Shown here one piece after another: positions 26,928-35,201 of a stretch of 59,470 nucleotides of DNA (its first letter is position 1; every line of letters starts with the position of its first letter). Origin of the DNA: UBA6921 sp031363085 (GTDB lineage Bacteria > Pseudomonadota > Gammaproteobacteria > SG8-11); the NCBI GenBank assembly GCA_031363085.1, contig JANLTU010000172.1, positions 1 to 59,470 on the forward strand, given 5' to 3'. Below the pieces are notes generated by a model. That model was not told where the DNA came from. It saw nothing but the letters and a program-made list of their open reading frames with translations, and did not search any database. The position numbers were made by a program, and so were the translations under genes.

Positions 26928-27251
26928 ATGAGCAGCATAGAAACAGATCGCTTTCAACATGCCAAAGATCAATTAGCCGCAGATTTCCGTACGGTGATTG
27001 CAGATGCCGAAGAGTTACTGCGCGCAACCGCCGGCGAGGCCGGTGGCAAAGCCAGTGCGGCTCGCGCAAAAATCGAGGAGAGCTTGCGCGATGCGCGCCG
27101 TAAACTCGCCGACGTGGAAGCCAGCGTGGTCGCCCAGGCACGCGACGCCGCCAAAGCCACTGACGCGATGGTGCACGAGCATCCTTGGAAAGCGGTCGGT
27201 ATTGCTGCCGCCGTCGGATTTTTGCTCGGCATGCTGATCCAGCGTCGCTAA
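26928..27251 (+). CDS. DUF883 family membrane-anchored protein (ElaB/YqjD-like)
   Basis: A 107-residue protein: a long charged helix (residues 1-80, rich in Ala, Glu, Arg) and a C-terminal membrane helix (KAVGIAAAVGFLLGMLIQRR). This is the ElaB/YqjD layout. In Escherichia coli, YqjD is a membrane-tethered ribosome-associated protein. The gene heads a three-gene operon with yqjE- and yqjK-like genes, which supports the assignment. Confidence 0.9.
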   Translation: MSSIETDRFQHAKDQLAADFRTVIADAEELLRATAGEAGGKASAARAKIEESLRDARRKLADVEASVVAQARDAAKATDAMVHEHPWKAVGIAAAVGFLLGMLIQRR

Positions 27252-27255
27252 GCGA

Positions 27256-27645
27256 ATGCTCGACGACGATCCAAAGCACAGCGGCGGATTGTTAAGCTCG
27301 CTGCAACGTTTGCTGAGCACGTTGCTGAGCGTGGTGCAAACGCGCATCGAAATCGTCGCCACCGAGTTTGAAGAAGAGCGCGAACGCATCAAAGAGTTGG
27401 TGTTGTACGGCGTGTTCGCGCTGGTCTTTATCAGCCTGGGCGTTATCGCGCTCACGGTATTTATCACGCTCTGGTTCTGGGAGCTGTACGGCGTGCGTGC
27501 GCTGGGCGGGGCAGGGCTGATTTTTCTGGGCACCGGCATTGCCCTCGCGCTGCGTGCACGCAGCAACGAGCGCGCGCGTCCGCGCCTGTTTGCCGCCACG
27601 CTGGCGGAGCTGCGCAAAGACCGGCAAGGTCTGCACGATGAGTAA
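27256..27645 (+). CDS. YqjE-like membrane protein (phage holin superfamily)
   Basis: A 129-residue protein with two membrane helices (LYGVFALVFISLGVIALTVF; GAGLIFLGTGIALAL) after an amphipathic N-terminal helix (LQRLLSTLLSVVQTRIEIVA). It is the second gene of the yqjD-E-K trio and starts four bases after the DUF883 gene. Its last codons overlap the start of the next gene. The function is not known; it is proposed to act with YqjD at the membrane. Confidence 0.88.
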   Translation: MLDDDPKHSGGLLSSLQRLLSTLLSVVQTRIEIVATEFEEERERIKELVLYGVFALVFISLGVIALTVFITLWFWELYGVRALGGAGLIFLGTGIALALRARSNERARPRLFAATLAELRKDRQGLHDE

Positions 27646-27925
27646 GCACATCGAACAGATCCACCAGCGCCGCGCGCTGCTGGCGATGCGCGCGGAGTTG
27701 CAGCGCTTCAATCTGGCGCTGCAACTTGAACCGTTGAAAAAGCCGCTCAGCCATATCGATCAAGCCTTGGCACTTGGCCGCCGCGTGCGCCGGCATCCGG
27801 TCTTGCTTGCCGTTGCGCTAGCCGGATTCGCCGTGGTCGGCCGCAATCGTTGGGGTAACGTAGCGCGCCTAGGCTGGTCGGCGTGGCGCATGTATCGTCT
27901 GTTTATTAAACGTAAGGCGGATTAG
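27638..27925 (+). CDS. YqjK-like protein
   Basis: A 95-residue basic protein starting at the ATG at 27638, which overlaps the end of the YqjE-like gene. It has an amphipathic N-terminus (IEQIHQRRALLAMRAELQRF), a weakly hydrophobic segment near residues 52-65 (VLLAVALAGFAVVG) and an Arg/Lys-rich end (RMYRLFIKRKAD). It closes the yqjDEK-like operon. Its last codons lie inside the first copy of a 28-base direct repeat. Confidence 0.8.
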   Translation: MSKHIEQIHQRRALLAMRAELQRFNLALQLEPLKKPLSHIDQALALGRRVRRHPVLLAVALAGFAVVGRNRWGNVARLGWSAWRMYRLFIKRKAD

Positions 27926-27933
27926 TCGTCAAT
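27906..27933 (+). repeat. 28-base direct repeat, left copy
   Basis: The sequence begins TTAAACGTAAGG and ends GTCGTCAAT. It covers the stop codon of the YqjK-like gene. The right copy at 29014-29041 differs at one base only (C to G). Confidence 0.9.
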
Positions 27934-28289
27934 GGTCAAGCTCGACCGGCTGAAACTACTATTGAGTTGTTGCCGAAGAACCGCATCAAGTTGCTGATCG
28001 CGCCGAATTTCCCATATCGAGTGGGAGTTCAAAGAATTGAATGAAACCGACATGCATCTGTCGCTGGAGCAGCGCGAATAAGTCGCATGATTATCGCGAT
28101 GCGGCCGTGGCGACCGGCGCTATTTCACAAGCTGTGGCGGGAGCCCGTGGCGCGTAAAACGAGGCTCTACGGGGCCTGAACCTACTATTGCTTTCTTCAT
28201 TTAACGTGTGCCGCACCAATGGAAGTACACGCCCACTGCCGATATGATGTGTTGACGCAAGCGTACGCCATTGATCCAGAGGTGCATCC
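27934..28289. other. Intergenic stretch inside the repeat-flanked segment
   Basis: About 355 bases with no convincing gene. One short frame (28008-28080) reads SIEWEFKELNETDMHLSLEQ before a stop; it lacks a start and ribosome-binding site and may be a gene relic I cannot identify. Confidence 0.35.
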
Positions 28290-28847
28290 ATGTCGGTGGT
28301 CGAAAAACTCCGATTTCTTGAAGTTGAAGAGTATCTACGTAACGAAAAGCGCAGTGAAGTGCGCCACGAACTGGTGCGCGGTGCGGTGTACACGATGGTG
28401 GGTTCCAGCAATGCGCACAACCTGATTGCAGGATCGTTGTACGCAGGACTGCGACTCGTGCTAAAGGGATCACCCTGCGGCGTGTACATGTCGGACATGA
28501 AGGTACGTGTCGCCGACGATTTTTTCTATCCCGATTTGGTGGTGAGTTGTCAGCCACAGGAGCCCGTATTTTACTATGTAGCCGAACCGACACTGATCAT
28601 CGAAGTGCTGTCTCCCAGCACCGAAGCACGCGACCGTCTCGATAAGCGCGTGGCCTACCAAAGCCTGAAGTCACTGCAAGAATACGCGCTCATCGCGCAA
28701 GACAAAGTATCCGTAGAAATCATCCGGCGCGTTGCGGACGGATGGGAGGTCGAGCGCTGTTCGCACGGTGACGCATTGCAATTCCGGTCGGTGAATTTCA
28801 CCTGCCCGGTGGAAGCGATCTACGCGGATGTGTTGCGGGTTGGTTGA
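28290..28847 (+). CDS. Uma2-family putative endonuclease
   Basis: A 185-residue protein with the Uma2 (restriction-endonuclease-like) pattern: FLEVEEYLRNEKRSEVRHELV... then FFYPDLVVSC and AEPTLIIEVLSPSTEARDRLDKRVAYQSL. The PD-(D/E)xK-type residues are the Asp in YPDLVV, the Glu in LIIEVLS and the following Lys/Arg. The cellular role of Uma2 proteins is unclear, though they are common near mobile or accessory regions. The gene sits alone between two 28-base direct repeats and is likely acquired. Confidence 0.85.
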   Translation: MSVVEKLRFLEVEEYLRNEKRSEVRHELVRGAVYTMVGSSNAHNLIAGSLYAGLRLVLKGSPCGVYMSDMKVRVADDFFYPDLVVSCQPQEPVFYYVAEPTLIIEVLSPSTEARDRLDKRVAYQSLKSLQEYALIAQDKVSVEIIRRVADGWEVERCSHGDALQFRSVNFTCPVEAIYADVLRVG

Positions 28848-29013
28848 TGTAAAGCGAACCCCGGAGTCAACACGGGGTGTTGCCAGTCGAACATGTATTA
28901 CGAGATATTGAGAAATAGTGATTTAGAGCGTTCACCCGATCCTGCAGTTACCTCAATTGTTACTCCCGGTCCGCATCGATAATGCAACTATGCAAGCCTG
29001 ATCCTAACCTGCG

Positions 29014-29041
29014 TTAAACGTAAGGGGGATTAGTCGTCAAT
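29014..29041 (+). repeat. 28-base direct repeat, right copy
   Basis: Matches 27906-27933 at 27 of 28 positions. The 1.08 kb between the copies holds the Uma2 gene. This geometry resembles an insertion flanked by duplicated target or core-site sequence. Confidence 0.9.
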
Positions 29042-29137
29042 CAGTAGGCCCGATTCCCATCAAGGTACGGTTCCCGTCGTTCACGGAACAATCCCTTGCC
29101 AACCAAACGTACCTAACGATGGAAGGAAGGCGTGAAC

Positions 29138-29227
29138 ATGAGCCAGAAAACGCAAGCACTGCATCAGCTACAAAACAAAAAAATTAAGTCCAGCGCTGCA
29201 AGAAAATGGTGCAAGCAGCCATGTTGA
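29138..29227 (+). CDS. Tiny open frame with strong ribosome-binding site (29 codons)
   Basis: ATG at 29138 is preceded by GGAAGGAAGG at an 8-base spacing. The product is short, basic and ends KWCKQPC. I do not recognise it. It could be the intact start of a gene whose remainder was lost, perhaps the DUF2934-like relic just downstream. Confidence 0.35.
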   Translation: MSQKTQALHQLQNKKIKSSAARKWCKQPC

Positions 29228-29299
29228 TATCCCATGTGGGGCGATCCGCAGAGTATTGTCGGAAACATCGTACCCTATGATTATTCTCCGTAAGAATCG

Positions 29300-29456
29300 G
29301 CAGAAAATGGTTGCCGAAGCCGTGTATTACCGCGCAGAGAAAAGCGCTTCCCGGTGCAATAGTGCTAATTTTGCTTTGCTAAAAATTACCACTAAGAGGC
29401 GATGGGGCACAGGGCATTGAAGACTGGGCTCGCGATGATGAAATAACGCAAGCCAG
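29300..29456 (+). pseudogene. DUF2934-type relic
   Basis: One frame reads KMVAEAVYYRAEK at about 29308-29344. After a disrupted 60-base stretch, another reads GDGAQGIEDWARDDEI at about 29401-29448. Together these match the short DUF2934 pattern (IAEAAYYRAE...DWLxAExEI). The intervening sequence breaks the reading, so this is a broken copy. Confidence 0.5.
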
Positions 29457-29459
29457 ACC

Positions 29460-29516
29460 CTACCCCGTTTCGAATTTGTGCTCGTAGCGGATTCCAGGTT
29501 TCAAGGTTTCTTTCAT
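29460..29516 (-). pseudogene. Thioesterase-family N-terminal relic (18 residues)
   Basis: A frame with ATG at 29516 and a strong AGGAG ribosome-binding site reads MKETLKPGIRYEHKFETG and then a stop. This is the usual opening of FlK-like/hot-dog thioesterases. The rest of the gene is gone. It lies directly downstream of the truncated dehydrogenase relic, suggesting a deletion through a former operon. Confidence 0.5.
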
Positions 29517-29555
29517 CGGTTTCTCCTGCTTTGAATTCGCCGGCCTGCACGATTT

Positions 29556-29927
29556 TTAGCGCGCGTCCGCTGGTCCGGTGGAATTATCGGATATTTCCGC
29601 TGGTACAGGGTAAACCCGCGCTGCGGGGGCGACGGCAAACTCTGCCCACGCTCCGGGACTACGAAACGCGACACGCATACCGGGATCGAGATTGGACACC
29701 CCTGCGCCATAAGAGATTATCGTTCCAACCCCATCGAATCCTGCCACTTGCGGGAATACGGGTTTTACCCTGTAGTGGCCCTCAATGAATAGAAAGTCAG
29801 CGGGCTGAATTGATCTTGCAACGACTCGAATTAGTACCTGATTTCGGTCGAGAGTGGGAGAAGGCATGTCACGCACAATCAGGACATCTTCAGCTCGCCC
29901 GGGTTGTTCGAAAATTACAGCTTGCAT
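29556..29927 (-). pseudogene. MDR-family (zinc-less quinone oxidoreductase-like) N-terminal fragment
   Basis: About 123 codons from the ATG at 29927. The segment MQAVIFEQPGRAEDVLIVRD, then SIQPADFLFIEGHYR, FPQVAGFDGVGTI and PGMRVAFRSPGAWAEF is the GroES-like N-terminal half of a medium-chain dehydrogenase or quinone reductase. The reading stops after ADAR, and the Rossmann (NADPH-binding) half is missing. The frame therefore most likely encodes a remnant rather than an active enzyme. Confidence 0.75.
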
Positions 29928-30044
29928 CAACGCGGACTCCTTTATGGCTAACGACGGTGTAGAAAAACCCAACTCTGAACCCGGCGTCCGGGATTTGGAA
30001 AGTAATTTTTGCAGGCGTTGTTTGTCATGTCGTGGCACGGTTTT

Positions 30045-30519
30045 TTTTGACTCGCACATGCCGATGGAAACCAACGCCGGCTTGCTTGGCCCGCTCATCA
30101 TTACGCGCTGCGGCTGGGCCAAACCCGATGGCAGCCCCATCGACGTAGATAAAGAATTCGTCGTGGCCTTTTTCATTTTCAATGAATTGGGTGGCCTGGA
30201 ATCCGGCCTGATGCGCAGCATTAACGGTTACATCTTCGGCAATCTTCCCGGCCTCGTCACCCAGAACCGCGACCGCGTGCGTTGGCACCAGTTGGGCATG
30301 GGCAACGAAATTGATCTGCATACGCCGCACTGGCATGGCGAGACGGCGACTATCGGCGGGCTGCTGATCGCGCATCGCACCGATGTCGTGGACTTGCTGC
30401 CGGCTTCCATGGTCACGGCCGACATGAGAATGGACAATCCCGGCGAATGGCTGTTTCACTGCCATGTTGCCGACCACTTGCATGTGGGGATGACAGCGGC
30501 TTATCAAGTCTTGCCGTAA
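30045..30519 (+). pseudogene. Multicopper oxidase, C-terminal fragment
   Basis: About 158 codons. Landmarks in order: MPMETNAGLLGPLIIT, GYIFGNLPG, the type 2/3 copper motif HTPHWHG (about 30322-30342), and HCHVADHLHVGM (about 30459-30494), which supplies type 1 and type 3 copper ligands. The N-terminal cupredoxin domains are missing, and the open frame upstream is antisense to the dehydrogenase relic. It is likely the remaining 3' third of a multicopper oxidase gene. A strong terminator follows. Confidence 0.8.
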
Positions 30520-30533
30520 TTTCAAAGCATGAC

Positions 30534-30572
30534 AAATACGCCGCCCGAGGTTTCGAGCGGCGTATTTTTGCT
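30534..30572 (+). terminator. Rho-independent terminator
   Basis: AAATACGCCGC at 30534-30544 pairs with GCGGCGTATTT at 30557-30567, followed by TTTGCTTTT. The reverse strand also shows a T run, so it can serve the leftward DUF2914 gene as well. Confidence 0.85.
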
Positions 30573-30645
30573 TTTGACCCGATAATGTCGGGTTGTCGTT
30601 CCCGGATAAATTTCAAGCCGCGTTTCGTGCGACACCCAATGCCCG

Positions 30646-31314
30646 CTAGTTTTGCGCGGCGGTGAGTTCTTGTCCGTAGTTGAATGCGACGCTGGAAAGC
30701 GCGGTGCCGTGTTCGTCCAGCAAGACGACCCGCCACGCACCCTGCATCTGGGGAGTGATTTGTTTGTTCGATGCGCCGGTCCAAGTTTTTCTGCCGGGAA
30801 AAAATGCAATCTGCGCCACCGCTTTGCCGCGATATTCCCAGCGATGGGTCAGGCGCCGCGTCGCGACATTCTGCACTTCGGTAAAAAAATAAACGCGTTT
30901 GGTGACCGCCGCAGCGGGGAGGTCGCCGCTGAATTCCTGCACCGGTTGATGTTTGCGCACAGCGTCGGCGAGTACGGCGCGGATGACTTGGTTGGCTCGG
31001 TTCGGTGGGGATGCCCGGGTGTGCGCTGTCACTGTGGATGACGCCGTAGCGACTTCAAGCGCAGGTGGTGATGGCGTGGTGATTTCCGGCGGGCGTGCCG
31101 CGAGTTCTGTGGACGCAAGCACCGGCTCTGGTCGTGGGGACTTTAGCAAAGCGCGCAGGCCGAAAGTGGCGGCAATGATCAACACCAGGGCCGCCAGCGC
31201 TGCCAGCAGCACGCGACCCAGGTCGAGCGTTGCCGGGGCTTCGTCGGTTGGCGCAGCCGTGTCGACGCGAATGCGAATTTTTAGACTTGGAGCAGGGGGT
31301 GAAGCTTTAGTCAT
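30646..31314 (-). CDS. DUF2914-domain membrane protein
   Basis: A 222-residue protein. It has a short cytoplasmic N-terminus, one membrane helix near residues 30-50 (VLLAALAALVLIIAATFGL), a Pro/Ala-rich linker, and a C-terminal DUF2914 domain with VYFFTEVQNVATRRLTHRWE and GAWRVVLLDEHG. DUF2914 proteins are anchored in the inner membrane and face the periplasm. The function is unknown. No obvious operon partner. Confidence 0.85.
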   Translation of the reverse strand: MTKASPPAPSLKIRIRVDTAAPTDEAPATLDLGRVLLAALAALVLIIAATFGLRALLKSPRPEPVLASTELAARPPEITTPSPPALEVATASSTVTAHTRASPPNRANQVIRAVLADAVRKHQPVQEFSGDLPAAAVTKRVYFFTEVQNVATRRLTHRWEYRGKAVAQIAFFPGRKTWTGASNKQITPQMQGAWRVVLLDEHGTALSSVAFNYGQELTAAQN

Positions 31315-31336
31315 GCATACGAACGCAGGCGCTTTT

Positions 31337-31525
31337 TTAGCGGCACGACTCTAGCGGATTTTCACTAGCGACACCATGTATTTTTCCGTGCTCAGTCAAG
31401 CAGGTAAAGCAGCGATTTGATGCAGCACATCCGCCGCAGTTACCGAGCACAGCAGGCGGCGTGTCGTAGGCGCTCGCAAACTCAAGCGGCAGTGCTTGAC
31501 GACGGCCGCATTTTGCGCAAATCAA
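31337..31525 (-). CDS. Possible small zinc-ribbon protein
   Basis: A 62-codon frame with a TTG start at 31525 and no clear ribosome-binding site. It has three CxxC pairs (MICAKCG, GNCGGC, NRCFTC), as small zinc-ribbon proteins do. The cysteine spacing is regular enough to keep it, but the start and the gene itself are uncertain. Confidence 0.35.
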   Translation of the reverse strand: MICAKCGRRQALPLEFASAYDTPPAVLGNCGGCAASNRCFTCLTEHGKIHGVASENPLESCR

Positions 31526-31638
31526 GCACTATTTTTGCGAAACTTAAAGCAACTCTCGCTTAGCTGATTTCAATCTTCGCTTGAAACTACCGATATCTAC
31601 AGCATTACAAGGCGCGCTAGCGAGGCGCGACGTGCCCG

Positions 31639-32676
31639 ATGTCGAGCGTGGTGATGAAGAACAACTATGTGGTACGCGTGCTGGATCTTCCGGAACATGA
31701 GCGGGTCATCCTGAAGTTGATATTTTCGGTCTCCGAAAAATCCAAATTACGCAGCAATACCTATACCTTAGCCGACACTCTTCATGAACCGGCGGATGTA
31801 GTGATTCGCGACGGACAGGTTGCCTGCGCGCCCGCGCTTGATGTGCAACGTGAACTGCGCGTGGTGGATGCGCAAGCAATCGGCATCGACGCGCCGGTGA
31901 TCTTGCGCCCGTTGATCGCCACGCGTGTATTGGCGGTGCTCGACGATGTTTTTGCGGCAGCGGTCGTCGTTCCGCAGGCCCTGATGGCGAATGATTGCGC
32001 GAATACTCAAGAACGTGCACCGACGCCCGCCGGCCCGTCCGTGGTGGTTGCGCTTGCCTGCGCACAAGCCGATGTGGCGCATGCTGCCATTGTCGATAGC
32101 ATGGCGCGGGAACATCCCGCCAATCTTGAGCCGCCGGGAATTCCGGCGTCGCAAGGCGCCGAGGTCGCCGCAGTCATTGACACCGCGCTGTTAAGCACGG
32201 CACTTAAAGGGCTGCGACTAGACATATTAGAAGCGCCTAGTGACACACCTGAAAACACCGGCGTCGCCGCAGTCAACGCCCGCCTAAAACCGCGCGTGCT
32301 GGTGGTGGACGATAACGCGGTGGTGTGCAAGCAACTGGAAATCGAGCTGCTGCAATTCGATGTCGAGGTTGACTACGTGCCGAGCGCGCGCAAGGCCATC
32401 GAGATGGTGGGTAAATACAGTTATCAGGTGGCGCTGCTGGAGGTCGTGTTGCCCGACTGGGACGGTTATCGCATCTGTAAACACATCAAGTCGAAAGCAC
32501 CCGCCACCTTCGTGGTGATGTTGGCGGACAAGACCACCGCCAGCGACAAACTGCGCGGCGCGCTGGCCGGTTGCAACGCGTATTTGGTGAAGCCGATGAC
32601 GCGCCAGACGTTTCAAACCACCGTGAAAAATCATTTGCCCTTGGCGGCAAGCCGCCAAGCACTGGACGCTGTGTGA
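31639..32676 (+). CDS. Receiver-domain protein with substituted phosphoacceptor
   Basis: A 345-residue protein. Residues 1-210 are an Ala-rich domain I cannot name. Residues about 212-335 form a receiver (LVVDDNAVVCKQLE, then VALLEVVLPDWDGY, and AYLVKPM). At the phosphoacceptor position, where a receiver normally has Asp, the codon is GAG (Glu). The usual switch Thr/Ser position reads Ala in MLADKTT. The acidic pair and the Lys are kept. Glu can mimic a phosphorylated Asp, so the domain may be locked active or have lost phosphotransfer. It precedes CheW-, PilJ- and ChpA-like genes and belongs to their cluster. Confidence 0.8.
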   Translation: MSSVVMKNNYVVRVLDLPEHERVILKLIFSVSEKSKLRSNTYTLADTLHEPADVVIRDGQVACAPALDVQRELRVVDAQAIGIDAPVILRPLIATRVLAVLDDVFAAAVVVPQALMANDCANTQERAPTPAGPSVVVALACAQADVAHAAIVDSMAREHPANLEPPGIPASQGAEVAAVIDTALLSTALKGLRLDILEAPSDTPENTGVAAVNARLKPRVLVVDDNAVVCKQLEIELLQFDVEVDYVPSARKAIEMVGKYSYQVALLEVVLPDWDGYRICKHIKSKAPATFVVMLADKTTASDKLRGALAGCNAYLVKPMTRQTFQTTVKNHLPLAASRQALDAV

Positions 32677-32744
32677 TTAACAGGTGCAGCGCGCGCGTGT
32701 TGGTCGGCAAGCCCAAGCGTGTGTCGCAATAACGAGGCGATGGC

Positions 32745-33260
32745 ATGTCGAACAGCGAAAAAAAATCCGCCCAGATCATCGCGCTTGATGCGCGCAAAAC
32801 GCGCACTCCCGATGACGCGCAAGCGACGCACACGCCCAGTCGCTACGGCTATCGCATGGCTGGATGCGGGTTTCTGGTCGGCGAGCGCATGCTCAGCGAA
32901 GTGGTGCTGGCGCCGACGCTGGCGCCGGTCCCCAAGGCGCCGGAGTGGCTGCTGGGTCTGAGCAACGTGCGCGGTGTAATAGTGCCTGTATTTGACTTAT
33001 GGAAATTTGTACTCGCGCAACCGCCGGAACGCGCGGCGAGCACGGTGTTGGTACTGAATCTGGGCGAGGCGCCGGTAGGTTTGGTGATCGACAGCCTGCC
33101 GCAACCGGTGCCGCTCGACAGTCAAACCGTGCGTACCCCGCCGCCGGCACCCGCGTTGCAACCGTATCTGGGGCGTGGCCTGTATGCGTTCGGCTGCGCG
33201 TGGTGGGAATTCAAGCCTCAAGAATTTCTCGCGTATTTGTCGGTTGTCGACGCGCGTTAG
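32745..33260 (+). CDS. CheW-like adaptor (PilI-like)
   Basis: A 171-residue CheW-fold protein: GCGFLVGERMLSEVV, APEWLLGLSNVRGVIVPVFDL, and VGLVIDSLPQPVPLD. CheW-type proteins couple receptors to the CheA kinase at the membrane. Its position between a receiver-domain gene and a PilJ-like receptor gene matches pilI of the Pil-Chp twitching system. No pilus genes are visible nearby, so the cluster's output is uncertain. Confidence 0.85.
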   Translation: MSNSEKKSAQIIALDARKTRTPDDAQATHTPSRYGYRMAGCGFLVGERMLSEVVLAPTLAPVPKAPEWLLGLSNVRGVIVPVFDLWKFVLAQPPERAASTVLVLNLGEAPVGLVIDSLPQPVPLDSQTVRTPPPAPALQPYLGRGLYAFGCAWWEFKPQEFLAYLSVVDAR

Positions 33261-33329
33261 CCGCCTGCTGTAGAAAAAAATGACCAATGAAACCGAGGGA
33301 TTGGTTGCTCAATTTTTTGGGAGAGTGAC

Positions 33330-35195
33330 ATGTTGCAGCACTTACGAATCGGGCCGCGTCTGATCTTGCCGATGGCGTTGTCGGCGTTGCTGTTAATCGC
33401 CGTGAGTGTGACGGCGGTGTTGGGCGTGCGTGCCGCCGCGCACAGCAGCGCGCAGTTGAACAAAAACCTGATCGAGCAGGCGGCACTGCATCAGATGAAC
33501 GACATTTTGCGCACTGAATTATTGACCACCGTGAGCGACGCCAGCCGCGGGCGGGTGGTGTGGGATCAGGCGCAGATGGATGTCTTGGCCATCAAGAACT
33601 TAATGACGAATCTGTGGGAGGAATATCAAGCGGACAAAACGCCGGAAGAAATCGCGCAGTTGGACACTGCGCTGGCGAAGTACCACGACTTGCTGATGTT
33701 CGCATTTTCCGATCTGGAAAATATTTTCGCGGAACAAGACCCGGCCAAGCTGGCAAGTTATCAAGACACACAATTACAACGTTTGGTCACGCCCTTTAGC
33801 AGCGCGCTGCACGAGCTGCTGGCGCAGCAGCAATTGCAGTCGGAAATTATTTTCCAGCATGCAAGTTCCCGTCAGTGGCGCGATATTTTCAGCACTCTTG
33901 CGCTCATGCTGTTGGGTCTGGCGGCGACCGCAGCGCTGGGTTGGTTGGTGTATCGCTCCATTGAGGGTTCGATATTGACAATTTCAAGCACGGTTAACGG
34001 CGTCGCCGCCGGCGATTACGACGCACGCACCGGTTGTTCCGGGCGGGATGAGCTGAGCACTCTGGGTCAGGCGTTCGACCGCATGCTCGACGAACGCATG
34101 GCGGCGCTGATGCACGCGGAACAGGACAACGCACGGCTCAACGACGCAATGGCAGCGTTGTTGCAGGCAGTGTCGAAGTTAAGTCGGCGCGACTTGAGTA
34201 TCAAAGTCCCGGTGACCGATGACGTCACCGGCGCGGTGGCGGACGCGCTGAACCAGTTCACCGGCGAGACTGCACTGGCGTTGGGCGATGTGCGTCGGAT
34301 CGCCGAGCAGGTGGCCAAAGCGTCGGTGATGGTGCGTACGCAAGCCGATGTTGTCATGGCGGTGGCGGTGAATGAACAAGGCGACGTTGAAGAAACTTCG
34401 CACGCATTGGCGCACGCGGCCGGCACGCTCAGCCAGATTGCGCAGTCGGCGCACAGCGGTGACCAAGCGGCCGAAGGTGCGCTTGCAGCAACCCAGGCAG
34501 CCTTGCTGTCGCTCACCCATAGTGTCGACGGTATCAACGGGATTCGCAGCACCCTGCAAGGCGCCGAGCGGCGCATCAAACGTCTGGGCGAACGTTCGCA
34601 GGACGTCGGGCGCGCGCTGGGCTTAATCAACAGCGTCGCCGAACGCACCCACATTCTTGCGCTGAACGCCGGCATGCATGCCGCTGTGGCGGGTGAAGTC
34701 GGGCGTGGGTTTGCAGTGGTCGCCGATGAAGTACAGCGTTTGGCGGAAAACGCGCGCGACGCCACGCAACACATTGCCACCCTGTTGGCCAACATTCAGA
34801 CCGAAGCTCGGGAGTCTGGCTTGACAATTAATAGCGCCATCACCCAGGTGGACGCCGGCGCGCATTTCGCGCAGCAGGCCGGTGAACACCTGCTGCGCAC
34901 CAAGAACAGCACTACCGATCTGGCGGATACTCTGCGCCAGATCGCCACCGACACCGCGCAGCAGAGCGTGTTGAGTACCGCATTGCAGGCGCGCGCGCAG
35001 AGCCTGCATGCCAGCATGCGCAAGACCCACGCGCAGATGCAGGAGCAGGCCCAGCACAGCAAACGCTTGGTGCAGTATTCGAAAGGGCTGTGCTCTGCGC
35101 TACAGGTCTTTACACTTCTGGGCGATGGCGCAGCCACGCCGCCGGAACAAAACAGCGACGCTGGCGAAGAAACCTTGCAGATGCGCGCGTCATAA
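33330..35195 (+). CDS. PilJ-like methyl-accepting chemotaxis receptor
   Basis: A 621-residue receptor. Two membrane helices lie near residues 10-33 and 188-213 (STLALMLLGLAATAALGW), with a periplasmic sensor of about 150 residues between them and a HAMP region near 215-265. The signalling hairpin tip reads INSVAERTHILALNAGMHAA, then VGRGFAVVADEVQRLAENA, which is the PilJ style with GMHAA in place of the usual AAIEAA. The ligand is unknown. The neighbouring PhnD-like binding protein could deliver a ligand to it. Confidence 0.88.
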   Translation: MLQHLRIGPRLILPMALSALLLIAVSVTAVLGVRAAAHSSAQLNKNLIEQAALHQMNDILRTELLTTVSDASRGRVVWDQAQMDVLAIKNLMTNLWEEYQADKTPEEIAQLDTALAKYHDLLMFAFSDLENIFAEQDPAKLASYQDTQLQRLVTPFSSALHELLAQQQLQSEIIFQHASSRQWRDIFSTLALMLLGLAATAALGWLVYRSIEGSILTISSTVNGVAAGDYDARTGCSGRDELSTLGQAFDRMLDERMAALMHAEQDNARLNDAMAALLQAVSKLSRRDLSIKVPVTDDVTGAVADALNQFTGETALALGDVRRIAEQVAKASVMVRTQADVVMAVAVNEQGDVEETSHALAHAAGTLSQIAQSAHSGDQAAEGALAATQAALLSLTHSVDGINGIRSTLQGAERRIKRLGERSQDVGRALGLINSVAERTHILALNAGMHAAVAGEVGRGFAVVADEVQRLAENARDATQHIATLLANIQTEARESGLTINSAITQVDAGAHFAQQAGEHLLRTKNSTTDLADTLRQIATDTAQQSVLSTALQARAQSLHASMRKTHAQMQEQAQHSKRLVQYSKGLCSALQVFTLLGDGAATPPEQNSDAGEETLQMRAS

Positions 35196-35201
35196 ACGCC
35201 G

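Larger units (their letters stand above)
28848..29299. other. Gene-poor stretch, right repeat copy and one tiny frame
   Basis: Contains the right copy of the 28-base repeat (29014-29041) and a 29-codon frame at 29138-29227 (MSQKTQALHQ...). The latter has a good-looking GGAAGGAAGG ribosome-binding site but no recognisable family. I see no other gene. Confidence 0.4.

Noticed and set aside
29854..30044. Upstream part of the multicopper-oxidase frame
   Set aside because: It is antisense to the MDR dehydrogenase relic and does not look like cupredoxin sequence.
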